Assembly: GCA_902799245.1 (NCBI GenBank)
Contig: CADBZY010000002.1
Coordinates: 180,042-244,041, forward strand
Reading direction: 5' to 3'
DNA length: 64,000 nucleotides
Origin: an uncultured Ruminococcus sp.
Lineage (GTDB): Bacteria; Bacillota; Clostridia; Oscillospirales; Acutalibacteraceae
Shown: one piece after another, positions 7,695 to 15,832 of the stretch
Layout of the letters: each line of letters begins with the position of its first letter
How positions within the stretch are numbered: the first letter of the stretch is position 1
Notes under the pieces: model-generated
Databases searched by the model: none
Told to the model about the DNA's origin: nothing
What the model saw: only the letters and a program-made list of their open reading frames with translations
Translations under genes and position numbers: made by a program

Positions 7695-9416
7695 TCACTT
7701 GCCCATAATGGCGTTGGCGTCCTTTTCAAAATCATCCAGCTTTGCGTCGGCGGATTCGAGTGTGCCGACAGCGGCGGTGTAGACCTTGATCTTCGGCTCG
7801 GTGCCGGAGGGACGGACGATGAAGGAGCCGCCGTTTTCCAGCTTGTAGGCGAGGACGTTGCTCTTGGGCAGCCTGATCTCGCTCTCGGTGCCGTCGGTCA
7901 TGTTCTTCTGGACGGACAGCTTGTAGTCGCTGACGGTGAGAACCTTGTCTCCGGCGATCTCTGCGGGAGGATTGCTACGGAGCTGATCCATGACGGAATT
8001 CATGAACTTCATACCCGCTTCGCCTTCAAAGCCGTAGTTGAGCAGACGGTTGCGGTAGTAGCCGAATTCCTTGTAGATCTCATCCATCACGTCGAGCAGC
8101 GACTTGCCCTGCTTCTTGTAGTAGGCGGCCATCTCGCAGATCATCATGGAGGCGACAACAGCGTCCTTGTCGCGTGCATAGGTGCCGCAGAGGTAGCCGT
8201 AGCTCTCTTCATAGCCCATGATGAAGCGCTCTTTCTCACCGTCGGCTTCCAGCCAGCCGATGATTTCGCCGATGTACTTGAAGCCGGTCAGCACTCTGCG
8301 CATCTCGCAGCCGTATTTCTCGGCGATCTTGGTGCCGAGGTCGCTGCTGACGATGGTGCTGACGCAGACGGGATTCTTGGGGAGATTGCCCTGCGCCTGA
8401 CGGCAGGACAGCATGTAATTGAGCATCATAGCGCCGACTTCGTTGCCGGACATCAGTGTATAGCCTTCCTCCGACTTGACAGCGATACCCACGCGGTCGC
8501 TGTCCGGGTCGGTGGCAAGCAGCAGGTCGGGCTGCACCGTCTCGGCGAGCTTCAACGCGCAGGCAAACGCCTCGCGGAATTCGGGATTCGGATAGGGACA
8601 GGTCGGGAAGTTGCCGTCCGGCTTTTCCTGCCCGGGGACGACGGTCACTTCATCAATGCCGATTCTCTTGAGAATGGCGCGGACAGGCTTGTTGCCGGCG
8701 CCGCAGAGAGGCGTGTAAACGACCTTCAGGCCCGCGTCCTTGCACAAGCCCGGATTGATGGAGCATGCCTCCACCGCGTCGAGGAATTTTTCCACGAGCG
8801 AATCTTCTATCCAATGGATCAGTCCCTGATTCATGAGTTCGTCGAAATCGCCGCGCTTGACGTCTTCAAAAATATCGAGCTTCTGCATGAACGCGTAGAC
8901 CTCACCGGCCGCGCCGTCGGTCATCTGGCAGCCGTCGCCGCCGTAGCACTTGAAGCCGTTGTACTTCGCGGGGTTGTGGCTGGCGGTGATGACGATACCG
9001 GCGGAGCAGTTCAGCTCGCGCACCGCGTAGCTCAGCACGGGAGTGGGCTGGAGTTCGGGGAAGATATACACCTTCACGCCGTTGGAAGCGAGTGTCGCAG
9101 CCGCGCACTTCGCGAAGTCGGTTGACTTGTTGCGGGAATCGTAGCCGATCGCGACGGCATGAGAACCGCCCTTCTGCGCCAGATAATCGGCGAGCGCCTG
9201 TGCGGCCATGCTGACGGTGTAAACATTCATTCTGTTGGTACCCGCGCCGATCACGCCTCTCAGACCGCCGGTGCCGAATTCGAGATAACGGTAAAATCTG
9301 TCGCTGATCTCGTCGTCCTTGCCTTCCACCGCCTTGAGTTCAGCGAGAATGTCCTCGGCGTCAGCCTTGCCGAGCCATGTTTCATAAAGCTTCATTTCTT
9401 CGTTTGTACATGCCAT
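7695..9416 (-). CDS. Phosphoglucomutase/phosphomannomutase
   Basis: Alpha-D-phosphohexomutase of 573 residues, the length of PgcA-type enzymes. Motifs in order: EFGTGGLRGVIGAGTNRMN near the start, GIVITASHNPAKYNGFK with the phosphorylated Ser, the metal loop ATDPDSDRVG, the sugar-binding GYEESYGYL, and RPSGTEPKIKVY near the end. It interconverts hexose 1- and 6-phosphates. The ATG at 9416 is chosen because AGGGAG lies 7-12 bases before it; the longer frame to 9440 adds only translated leader. As the window has no separate phosphomannomutase, it may also supply mannose-1-phosphate for the GDP-mannose pathway at 38-42 kb; that link is inference. Confidence 0.93.
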   Translation of the reverse strand: MACTNEEMKLYETWLGKADAEDILAELKAVEGKDDEISDRFYRYLEFGTGGLRGVIGAGTNRMNVYTVSMAAQALADYLAQKGGSHAVAIGYDSRNKSTDFAKCAAATLASNGVKVYIFPELQPTPVLSYAVRELNCSAGIVITASHNPAKYNGFKCYGGDGCQMTDGAAGEVYAFMQKLDIFEDVKRGDFDELMNQGLIHWIEDSLVEKFLDAVEACSINPGLCKDAGLKVVYTPLCGAGNKPVRAILKRIGIDEVTVVPGQEKPDGNFPTCPYPNPEFREAFACALKLAETVQPDLLLATDPDSDRVGIAVKSEEGYTLMSGNEVGAMMLNYMLSCRQAQGNLPKNPVCVSTIVSSDLGTKIAEKYGCEMRRVLTGFKYIGEIIGWLEADGEKERFIMGYEESYGYLCGTYARDKDAVVASMMICEMAAYYKKQGKSLLDVMDEIYKEFGYYRNRLLNYGFEGEAGMKFMNSVMDQLRSNPPAEIAGDKVLTVSDYKLSVQKNMTDGTESEIRLPKSNVLAYKLENGGSFIVRPSGTEPKIKVYTAAVGTLESADAKLDDFEKDANAIMGK

Positions 9417-9579
9417 AATGATTGGCTCCCTTCGTAACATAAAATAACCCGAATTGCCTGATACTGGTTAAACACTTTATATTATACAACAAGCATTTCT
9501 ATTTGTAAAGCGCTAAAGCCGCTTTTTCATATGTCGAACATAATTTTTTTGTGTTTTTTGTTGTTTATACCACATTGAA

Positions 9580-9608
9580 GGATATTTTCTTTTGATCTGA
9601 AAATACTA
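9580..9608 (+). promoter_or_regulatory. Possible sigma-G (forespore) promoter of spoVAC
   Basis: GGATA at 9580-9584 and AATACTA at 9602-9608, spaced by 17 bases, resemble the Bacillus sigma-G pattern GNATR-N17/18-CATNHTA with one mismatch. The gene downstream is normally forespore-expressed, which fits. Confidence 0.4.
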
Positions 9609-9633
9609 CATTGTGAAAGGGGCTGACTATGCT

Positions 9634-10089
9634 ATGTCAAGCATCAACATCTCGCCGAAGGAATACGAAAAGATGACCCGCCAGACGGTGCCGCCTTCGC
9701 CGCTTGTCAAGGACTGCGCATTCGCCTTTGTGGTGGGCGGAACGGTCTGCTGTCTGGGGCAGCTCGTCACAGACGCCATGCTGCGCTTCGGGTTCTCCGA
9801 GGATACGTCAAAGACCGCCGCGTCCATCGCGCTGATCGCGCTGGCCGCCGTGCTGACAGCTCTCGGGCTGTTCGCCAAAATCGCCAAATTCGCCGGAGCC
9901 GGCACGCTTGTGCCGATCACGGGTTTCTCCAACGCCATTGTATCCCCCGCGATTGAATTCAAATCGGAGGGACATGTTTTCGGCATTGGGGCGAATATGT
10001 TCAAGATAGCGGGACCGGTGCTGGTTTTCGGCATATCCGCGTCGGTGATTTACGGCATCATCTACTGGATGTTTTCCACGGTAAAGTAA
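9634..10089 (+). CDS. spoVAC: Stage V sporulation protein AC
   Basis: 151 residues from ATG 9634, which follows AAAGGGG by 11 bases. The sequence after PPSPLVKDCAFAFVVGGTVCCLGQ matches SpoVAC, with several membrane helices and the conserved segments KIAKFAGAGTLVPITGFSNA and SPAIEFKSEGHVFGIGANMFKIAGPV. SpoVAC is a forespore inner-membrane channel component that takes up Ca-dipicolinate during sporulation and releases it in germination. In most spore formers spoVAC is followed by spoVAD and spoVAE; here the next gene is a convergent rlmH only three bases away, so any partners are elsewhere. A sigma-G-like promoter lies upstream. Confidence 0.93.
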   Translation: MSSINISPKEYEKMTRQTVPPSPLVKDCAFAFVVGGTVCCLGQLVTDAMLRFGFSEDTSKTAASIALIALAAVLTALGLFAKIAKFAGAGTLVPITGFSNAIVSPAIEFKSEGHVFGIGANMFKIAGPVLVFGISASVIYGIIYWMFSTVK

Positions 10090-10092
10090 TTT

Positions 10093-10575
10093 CTATTTGT
10101 GATATTTGGTGTCGGCATTGATGGAGAACGCGCGGTAGATCTGTTCGCAGAGCATAACCCGCGCCAGCTGGTGAGGGAAAGTCATGGGCGACATGGAAAG
10201 CCGCAGGTCGGCGCGCCGCTTGACCGCTTCGCTCAGGCCGTAGGAACCGCCGATGACGAAATCGACCCTGCTCTTGCCGCCCAGGGCGATCTGCTCCAAT
10301 TTCGCGGCGAGCTGCGGAGAGCTTAATTCCCTGCCTTCGATGCACATCGCGGCGACAAAGCTGCCGGAAGGGATTTTTTCGAGAATCCTCGCGCCCTCGG
10401 TTTCAATGACCTTGGCAATATCCGCCTCGGAATACGACTTCGGCAGGCGGCTTTCATTCACTTCCGTGACGGAAAATTTGCAGAAGCCGCCCAGCCGTTT
10501 GGCGTATTCCGCGCAGGCGTCGCGCCAGTATTTTTCTTTGAGATTTCCGACGCAGATGATATTTACGGTAAGCAT
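10093..10575 (-). CDS. rlmH: 23S rRNA (pseudouridine1915-N3)-methyltransferase RlmH
   Basis: 160 residues, the family length. SPOUT-fold methyltransferase: N-terminal INIICVGNLKEKYW-like start (VNIICVGNLKEKYW), the knot region DFVIGGSYGLSEAVKRRAD, and LSMSPMTFPHQLARVMLCEQIYRAFSI followed by the conserved C-terminal KYHK. It methylates pseudouridine 1915 in helix 69 of 23S rRNA using S-adenosylmethionine. Its 3' end is 3 bases from that of spoVAC, with no terminator between the convergent genes. Confidence 0.96.
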   Translation of the reverse strand: MLTVNIICVGNLKEKYWRDACAEYAKRLGGFCKFSVTEVNESRLPKSYSEADIAKVIETEGARILEKIPSGSFVAAMCIEGRELSSPQLAAKLEQIALGGKSRVDFVIGGSYGLSEAVKRRADLRLSMSPMTFPHQLARVMLCEQIYRAFSINADTKYHK

Positions 10576-10748
10576 GGATTCCGCCTCCTAAGATAATAAC
10601 TTCGATCGTCTTTAATTAATATACTTCATTCTCACATAAAATTCAATTTTTTTCAACATAAAAATATGGTAATTCTCTCGGTAATATGATAAAATATAAA
10701 TCGCAGAACGAATCATCTGCATAAATCCGAAAACAAGGGATGAACCAT

Positions 10749-11021
10749 ATGAACGAAACGCTGAACAACCTGCTGGTAGCGGCTTTGCACGACGAGAGCA
10801 TCAAATCCGCCCTGCTCGCCACACGGAACGCCGCGGATCCGTCGGCGGCCTTCTGCGAATGTGCCACCTCGCTGGGCTATCCCGTCACGGTGGGCGAACT
10901 ATTCACCATGGGTGAGGAATTCAACGCGGCTATGCTCCGCAGCGTCAACGGCGGCGGCGTGGCTGGCCCCGAAGGCTGGGACGACGCCTACGAAATGTTC
11001 TTTTCCGCGCTGGAAAGCTGA
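10749..11021 (+). CDS. Nif11-like leader peptide, possible RiPP precursor
   Basis: 90 residues from ATG 10749 (AAGGG nine bases upstream; an ATG at 10740 overlaps that site). Residues 1-65 resemble the Nif11-derived leader family: an amphipathic start (LNNLLVAALHDESIKSALL), an 'ADPSAAF...ATSLGYPVTVGEL' middle, and a double-glycine style end, RSVNGGG. Beyond GGG lies a short acidic, aromatic tail, VAGPEGWDDAYEMFFSALES, with no Cys and little Ser/Thr. Such leaders guide modification and export of natural-product peptides. No modification enzyme or transporter is adjacent; the nearest radical SAM enzyme is the SCIFF maturase 2.5 kb away. It could equally be a free Nif11-domain protein. Confidence 0.6.
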   Translation: MNETLNNLLVAALHDESIKSALLATRNAADPSAAFCECATSLGYPVTVGELFTMGEEFNAAMLRSVNGGGVAGPEGWDDAYEMFFSALES

Positions 11022-11030
11022 TGACATGTT

Positions 11031-11080
11031 AAAAAGCAGCATTGCATTTTCTGAACCGTCATGCAATGCTGCTTTTGTTT
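11031..11080. terminator. Bidirectional terminator between the Nif11-like and deacetylase genes
   Basis: A 16-bp stem, AAAAGCAGCATTGCAT (from 11032) with ATGCAATGCTGCTTTT (11061-11076), has A and T runs at its ends and lies between convergent genes. Confidence 0.9.
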
Positions 11081-11083
11081 TCG

Positions 11084-12061
11084 TTACTCGTATTTCTTTT
11101 GAACCTCGGGATAGCCTACAAGGTACATGATTCCTTTTTGCCACATGGATCCGCTGACGCGTCTCCTTTTCAGCTGCAAAGGATCATCGCCTCTCCTCAC
11201 GTATCCCGAAGTGGTGGTGAAGGCAAGGCGGAAGCCCGCCTGTTTCAGTATTTCCTTGGAATGGCCGCCATAGGTGCCGTAGGGATAGGCAAAGTACTTG
11301 GAGCCGGCAAGTTTTTTGGAGGATTTTTTCAGATCCTTCACGCCGTACTCCACCGAAACGCCCTGCATCATGCCGCGGTTGGTCGGAACGCCGCCTTTTT
11401 CCACGGTACCCTTGTGCATGTTGTCCGTGTGAGAATGAAGCTCCACATTCGGCAGCGTCAGCTTATAGTCGAGATTCTTGCGCCATGCCGTAATGACAAA
11501 GGAGGTCGCCACAAAACCGTACTTGTGAAGCTCCGGCTGCATCAGCTCAAAGAAATTGTCCTGTCCGTCGTCGGAAGTGAGCAGCACGCATTTGGCGGGA
11601 ATCTCGATGTTGCCGTTAAGCCATTCGTAAAGCTCGTCCATGGTCAGGGTGACATATCCGTTTTCCCAGAACCATTGCAGCTGAACGCGTACCGACTGAA
11701 TGGCATGGCTGTTGTTGCCTTTGGTCGGCTCTTGGGTATTGGCGTCATAAAAGAAGTGATACATCAGCACGGGAACAAAATCCGCCTTCGGCCCATCGTA
11801 GTGACGGAACCTCTCGACATATTCCGGCTCACGCGGTACAAAATCCGTGGCGAAAGCCGACTGCTCCATGGAAATATCCGAACCGGACACCACGCCGCAG
11901 CAAAGCCGTTCCATCCTTCCGGCAGCCTCCACCGCCGCGGAGGTATCAATTGAATTGTTTTCCGATGCCGAAACATCCTGCGCAAAGCATACCCTGCAGC
12001 AGACAAATCCCACCACAGCAGCGGCCATCACAGCAAAAAGTAGAATGCATTTCTTAACCAA
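11084..12061 (-). CDS. Polysaccharide deacetylase (NodB domain), secreted
   Basis: 325 residues with an N-terminal signal or anchor (MVKKCILLFAVMAAAVVGFV). The carbohydrate esterase 4 fold is visible from VLMYHFF: the metal/catalytic motif appears as LLTSDDGQDN (usually TFDDG), the histidine pair as LHSHTDN, and the AYPYGTYGGHSKE segment matches the conserved 'pYG..' motif. Such enzymes remove N- or O-acetyl groups from peptidoglycan or extracellular glycans. TSDDG keeps both Asp residues, so activity is likely. The substrate cannot be named. It lies downstream of an SDR gene, from which it is separated by one of the dispersed intergenic repeats. Confidence 0.88.
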   Translation of the reverse strand: MVKKCILLFAVMAAAVVGFVCCRVCFAQDVSASENNSIDTSAAVEAAGRMERLCCGVVSGSDISMEQSAFATDFVPREPEYVERFRHYDGPKADFVPVLMYHFFYDANTQEPTKGNNSHAIQSVRVQLQWFWENGYVTLTMDELYEWLNGNIEIPAKCVLLTSDDGQDNFFELMQPELHKYGFVATSFVITAWRKNLDYKLTLPNVELHSHTDNMHKGTVEKGGVPTNRGMMQGVSVEYGVKDLKKSSKKLAGSKYFAYPYGTYGGHSKEILKQAGFRLAFTTTSGYVRRGDDPLQLKRRRVSGSMWQKGIMYLVGYPEVQKKYE

Positions 12062-12088
12062 ACAGAGTACCTCCCCAAAAAATAAAAT

Positions 12089-12170
12089 TCAGCGCGCAGC
12101 GCTCCAACATTATTCACTATTCACTATTCATCATTCACTATTCTTTTAGCGGCGCGAATGCAACGCGCTA
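12089..12170 (-). repeat. Stop-codon-linked intergenic repeat, copy 1 (short form)
   Basis: Read on the minus strand it begins inside the TAG stop of the SDR gene with GCGCGTTGCATTCGCGCC, continues with several GAATAGTGAATA-type units and ends in the GC hairpin AGCGCTGCGCGCT. The closest match is copy 2 at 21356, with the same order of parts. Confidence 0.75.
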
Positions 12171-12902
12171 AGTAACGAATCCTCCGTTGGGGCAGAGAAC
12201 CTGTCCCGTTATGAAGGACGCGTCGTCCGAGGCCAGGAAGTAAACGGTCTTTGCGACCTCTTCCGGCGAACCGAGACGCATGAGCGGCGTGCTTTCGGCA
12301 AGCTCCCGCAGATCGTCCGCGGAAAGGTGCGCGTTCATTTCGGTGTCAATGACGCCAGGCGCAACGCAATTGACCCGGATGCCGCTGGGGCCGACCTCCT
12401 GCGCCAGCGCCTTGGTGAGTCCGATGACCGCCGATTTCGCTGCGGAATACAGCACCTCACACGAAGCGCCGACCTGTCCCCACATGGAGGAAAGATTGAT
12501 GATGCTGCCGCTGTGCCTTTGCAGCATGTGCGGCAGCGCCTCTTGGCAGCACAGGAACATCCCATCCACATTGACGGCAAATGTATTTTTCCACTCGTCA
12601 TAGCTCACATCGGTGAAAAGGCTCTGCCGCGCTACAGCGGCGTTGTTCACCAGAATATCCACACCGCCGAGCTGTTCCTTCACTTCGCGGAACATAGCCG
12701 CCACTTCGTCCGGCTGTGAAACGTCCGCTTTGACCGCCAGCGCTATTCCGCCGGACGCGTTGATCTCCCGCGTCGTTTCCAACGCCGGCTCCCGGCTGCG
12801 GTTGTAATTGAGGACAGTGGGGTGTCCCTTCGCGGCGAAAAGCTTCGCCGTCGCCAGACCTATTCCGCGTGAAGCGCCGGTAATAAGGACTGTCGGTTTC
12901 AT
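12168..12902 (-). CDS. SDR family oxidoreductase, FabG-like
   Basis: 244 residues. Classical short-chain dehydrogenase: cofactor motif TGASRGIGLA at residues 8-17, NNAA in DILVNNAAVARQ, the catalytic Ser in INLSSMWGQVG and YSAAK in VLYSAAKSAVIGLTKALA, and a C-terminal SFITGQVLCPNGGFVT typical of 3-oxoacyl-ACP reductases of the FabG/YmfI kind. It reduces or oxidises a keto/hydroxyl group with NAD(P)H. It stands outside any fatty acid cluster, so a role in FAS II is only possible. The stop codon lies in one end of the dispersed repeat. Confidence 0.88.
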   Translation of the reverse strand: MKPTVLITGASRGIGLATAKLFAAKGHPTVLNYNRSREPALETTREINASGGIALAVKADVSQPDEVAAMFREVKEQLGGVDILVNNAAVARQSLFTDVSYDEWKNTFAVNVDGMFLCCQEALPHMLQRHSGSIINLSSMWGQVGASCEVLYSAAKSAVIGLTKALAQEVGPSGIRVNCVAPGVIDTEMNAHLSADDLRELAESTPLMRLGSPEEVAKTVYFLASDDASFITGQVLCPNGGFVT

Positions 12903-12926
12903 TTTCAGCCCCTCCTGACAATGTGC

Positions 12927-13502
12927 TTATTGCTTTTTAAACCTGTAACGGATTCTCGGAAACTTATCGAAGAATTTTTCTCTCTCAAACCCTTCGGCAG
13001 TGATATGCCGACAGTAAAGGCTCATCACCCACACATCCTCGGCGACTCCGTCGGTGACAACGCCGTCGGTGGTATAGGCGATCTTGACAAAGCCCAAACG
13101 CGTGTAGGTGCGGATGGCATTGTAATTGGAAGCGCGGACTTCCAGACGTATCTCGTTGAAGCCGCGCTTTTTCGCGTCGTTGATCGTGGCGGTCATGAGC
13201 CTGGAACCCCAGCCCATGCCCCTGTATGCTTTGGCAATACCCACGCCCAGAAAGCCCACGTCCTCCGGCTCGTCGCAGCGGCGGACGATGTCGCACCAGC
13301 CGACAGCCCTGCCGCCCGGCTCCACAAGCAGAAATTGCGGATAGCCGCATTGCCGGCACATTTTGATGAACCGGATAATATCCTCCACCGGATAGCCGCC
13401 GGAGATCGACAGGAATTTACCTTCCTTTGCCACCTCGTCAAAGGTTTCGCAGTAGGAAACGGCGTATTTCTCGGTGGAACGCACTATTTTCAATTCGTCC
13501 AT
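12927..13502 (-). CDS. GNAT family N-acetyltransferase
   Basis: 191 residues. The acetyl-CoA binding block is VGIAKAYRGMGWGSRLMTATINDAKKRGF split over motifs A and B, with LEVRASNYNAIRTYTRLGFVK typical of RimI/PhnO-like members. The substrate cannot be predicted. It starts 11 bases after the SCIFF maturase gene on the same strand, so it is probably cotranscribed with it, but no link to SCIFF chemistry is known. A basic tail (RIRYRFKKQ) follows the fold. Confidence 0.85.
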   Translation of the reverse strand: MDELKIVRSTEKYAVSYCETFDEVAKEGKFLSISGGYPVEDIIRFIKMCRQCGYPQFLLVEPGGRAVGWCDIVRRCDEPEDVGFLGVGIAKAYRGMGWGSRLMTATINDAKKRGFNEIRLEVRASNYNAIRTYTRLGFVKIAYTTDGVVTDGVAEDVWVMSLYCRHITAEGFEREKFFDKFPRIRYRFKKQ

Positions 13503-13513
13503 GCTTTTGCGCC

Positions 13514-14875
13514 TTATTCATCGTCGGCCAGCGCCGCCTGCATCATGATGGCGCACTCCAGACGCTTTTTCTCCATCTCGCAATAGAGGCTGTACGGCTC
13601 TAAAATGCTGCCGTTCTTTTCGTTGTTGATGGCGTTGCAGCCGCCGCTGCAATAGAATCTCGCCCAGCAGTCGCGGCACTTCTGCTTGTTGTAGATAGTC
13701 GTGCGCGCGAATTTCTTCTTGATGTCCACATGGAAGGTGCCGTCATTGAGATTGCCCATCTTCCATTCGTCGTGACCGACAAACTGATGACAGGGGAAAA
13801 TATCGCCCTGCGGCGTGATGGCGACGTACTCGTTGCCGCAGCTGCACCCTCTCAGACGGCGAATCGCGCAGGGTCCCTGGTTCAGGTCGATCATGAAGTG
13901 GAAGAAGTTGATCTTCTCCCCCGCCTTCTTCATCTCGATCAGCTTCTTGGCAAGGGTTTCGTATTCCTCGAAGATCCTCGGCAGGTCGGATTCCTGAATG
14001 GAGAAATCCAGCTTGGGGTCGGAAACGACAGGTTCCTCGGAAAGCTGGTCAAATCCCTGCTCATAGAGGTACAGAATGTCATTGGTAAAATCGAGATTGT
14101 AACGTGTATAGGTGGAACGGGCGTAATAATCCTTGTCGCCGCGCTGCGCCACCAATTTCTTGAATTTCGGCAGAATTCTGTCGTGGCAGCCCTTGCCGCC
14201 CCAGTCGAGGCGCAGACGGTCGTTGACCTCCTTGCGTCCATCGATGGAAAGCACGCAGTTGTGCATTTCGCGGTTGATGAAGTCGATCTTGTCGTCGTCG
14301 AGCAGCAGTCCGTTGGTTGTGATGGTGAAGCGGAAATTTTTGCCGAATTCGGCTTCCTTGCTTCTGGCGTACTCTACTGTTTTTTTGACCACCTCAAAAT
14401 TCATCAGCGGTTCGCCGCCGAAGAAATCCACTTCCAGGTTGCGTCTGCCGACCGATCTTTCAATGAGAAAATCGATAGCCTTGTGCGCGATCTCTTCGCT
14501 CATCAGGCAGCGTTCGCCGCCGAAACCGCCCTTGCTGGCAAAGCAGTACTCACAGGCGAGATTGCAGTCGTGGCTGATATTCAGACACATCGACTTGAGC
14601 GACGCGTTCACCATCATATCGGCGAATTTCTCGTAATCGTCGGAAGCGTGAAGCTGTCCCATGTCAAACGCCTCATAAAGCTCGGCGTAAGCCGAATCAA
14701 TATCCTCGCGGCTGTATTCGCTCAGAGCGTCATATGCCTCGGCAGGCGTCTGCTCCGTCATGTTTTCATCGGTAAAATCAACCAGCCGATAGGTCAGGTC
14801 GTCCACCACATGCACGGCCCCGCTGTAAACATCCAATATTATGTTGTAGCCGTTCAGGCTGTACTTATGTATCAT
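13514..14875 (-). CDS. scfB: SCIFF peptide maturase, radical SAM/SPASM protein
   Basis: 453 residues from ATG 14875, which has AAGGA ten bases upstream; the longer frame to 15034 is leader. Residues 1-95 are a peptide-recognition region. The radical SAM cluster is CNLACEYCFAS (Cys104, 108, 111), and the conserved FFGGEPLMNFEVVK follows. The C-terminal SPASM region carries further cluster cysteines (CAIRRLRGCSCGNEY, FPCHQFVG, CRDCWARFYCSGGC). These enzymes form Cys-to-alpha- or gamma-carbon thioether bridges in SCIFF peptides (ranthipeptides). The peptide gene lies 173 bases upstream on the same strand and should be in the same transcript. Confidence 0.95.
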   Translation of the reverse strand: MIHKYSLNGYNIILDVYSGAVHVVDDLTYRLVDFTDENMTEQTPAEAYDALSEYSREDIDSAYAELYEAFDMGQLHASDDYEKFADMMVNASLKSMCLNISHDCNLACEYCFASKGGFGGERCLMSEEIAHKAIDFLIERSVGRRNLEVDFFGGEPLMNFEVVKKTVEYARSKEAEFGKNFRFTITTNGLLLDDDKIDFINREMHNCVLSIDGRKEVNDRLRLDWGGKGCHDRILPKFKKLVAQRGDKDYYARSTYTRYNLDFTNDILYLYEQGFDQLSEEPVVSDPKLDFSIQESDLPRIFEEYETLAKKLIEMKKAGEKINFFHFMIDLNQGPCAIRRLRGCSCGNEYVAITPQGDIFPCHQFVGHDEWKMGNLNDGTFHVDIKKKFARTTIYNKQKCRDCWARFYCSGGCNAINNEKNGSILEPYSLYCEMEKKRLECAIMMQAALADDE

Positions 14876-15048
14876 TCTTAAAAATATCCTTCCGTATGGC
14901 AAAATAAGGTCAGCCGCCGGAATGAAGTTTTTCCGGAACCGCAAACCCAAAAAAGAGTACAAAGCCGCCGAATTAAACAAATCCGGCAGCCTTGTGAAAC
15001 ATCGACGCATTTGTAAAATAAAAACGCCGAACAAAAATTATGCAAAAA

Positions 15049-15189
15049 TTACTTCTCGCACTTCTGATTTGCCACGGTGCAGGAAGTCTTGCAAGCCGAC
15101 TGGCAGGAAGCCTGGCACTCGCCGCAGCCGCCCTTGACAGCGCTTTCCTTCAGATTGGCTTTGTTGAGAGTCTTGATGTGCTTCTTCAT
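15049..15189 (-). CDS. scfA: SCIFF ranthipeptide precursor
   Basis: 46 residues with six cysteines in the C-terminal half: GGCGECQASCQSACKTSC, then VANQKCEK. The leader MKKHIKTLNKANLKESAVKG is the very conserved SCIFF form ('six cysteines in forty-five residues'). ATG 15189 has GGAGG upstream at normal spacing. The maturase is encoded directly downstream. SCIFF is nearly universal in Clostridia; quorum or growth-phase signalling roles have been suggested for ranthipeptides, but no role follows from this sequence. Confidence 0.97.
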   Translation of the reverse strand: MKKHIKTLNKANLKESAVKGGCGECQASCQSACKTSCTVANQKCEK

Positions 15190-15223
15190 GCCTGTTACCT
15201 CCAATCGTTTAACGGATAAAGAT

Positions 15224-15252
15224 ATTATAGCAAATATTTTTTTATATTTCAA
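15224..15252 (-). promoter_or_regulatory. Sigma-A promoter of the SCIFF operon
   Basis: On the minus strand TTGAAA (15252-15247) and TATAAT (15229-15224) are separated by 17 bases, about 35 bases before the SCIFF start codon. Confidence 0.8.
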
Positions 15253-15305
15253 CCGTTAAATTCAAGTTTTTACACATTACTGAATTTTTGTATACTTTTG
15301 CAGAT

Positions 15306-15746
15306 TTACCTTCTTCTCGGCTTCACGCGATTGGAGCCCAGCCATCCGCCGCAGCCGCCGGCCGCAAGCAGCAGAATCAGCTTGACCAGAACGGCTATGC
15401 TGAATGCCTTTTCGTCCATCGCTATGCCGATAATCCACGCGCCGAGAAAAACCGCCAGCCCGATAGCCAGCCCGTAAAACAGTCCCCTCTGACGGGAAAC
15501 GGAACCGCAGATCCATCCGCCGACAAAGCAGCCCGCCATGAGCGAAATCACCGACAGCGGAATCACAGCCGAGGATACAATGGATTTCATCAGCACAAAC
15601 ACCAGCGCGAAAAGCATCACAAACGCCATGGCCACAACGAGAGACGCAACCAATCCAAATAAAAACGGCTTGGCGATTTGCAGCGCGGGATTGCCGCAGT
15701 TTCCGCAGCGGGTGTATCTGTTCTTTGATGTTCTGGCACGAGTCAT
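15306..15746 (-). CDS. TIGR04086 family membrane protein
   Basis: 146 residues from ATG 15746 (GGGAGG upstream). A short basic N-terminus with a CGNCG zinc-ribbon-like pair of Cys is followed by four predicted membrane helices (for example FLFGLVASLVVAMAFVMLFA and GLFYGLAIGLAVFLGAWIIG) and a basic end VKPRRR. The family is found in Clostridia next to SCIFF and yajC, as here, and its function is unknown. I base the family name on this order of genes and on the helix pattern. Confidence 0.75.
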   Translation of the reverse strand: MTRARTSKNRYTRCGNCGNPALQIAKPFLFGLVASLVVAMAFVMLFALVFVLMKSIVSSAVIPLSVISLMAGCFVGGWICGSVSRQRGLFYGLAIGLAVFLGAWIIGIAMDEKAFSIAVLVKLILLLAAGGCGGWLGSNRVKPRRR

Positions 15747-15832
15747 AAAATAAAACCTCCCGGAATTCCGATGATTGATTGGTAAATACATACTCGGTGT
15801 TCCGGGAGATTATGCCTATTCGGTTTAAAAAA

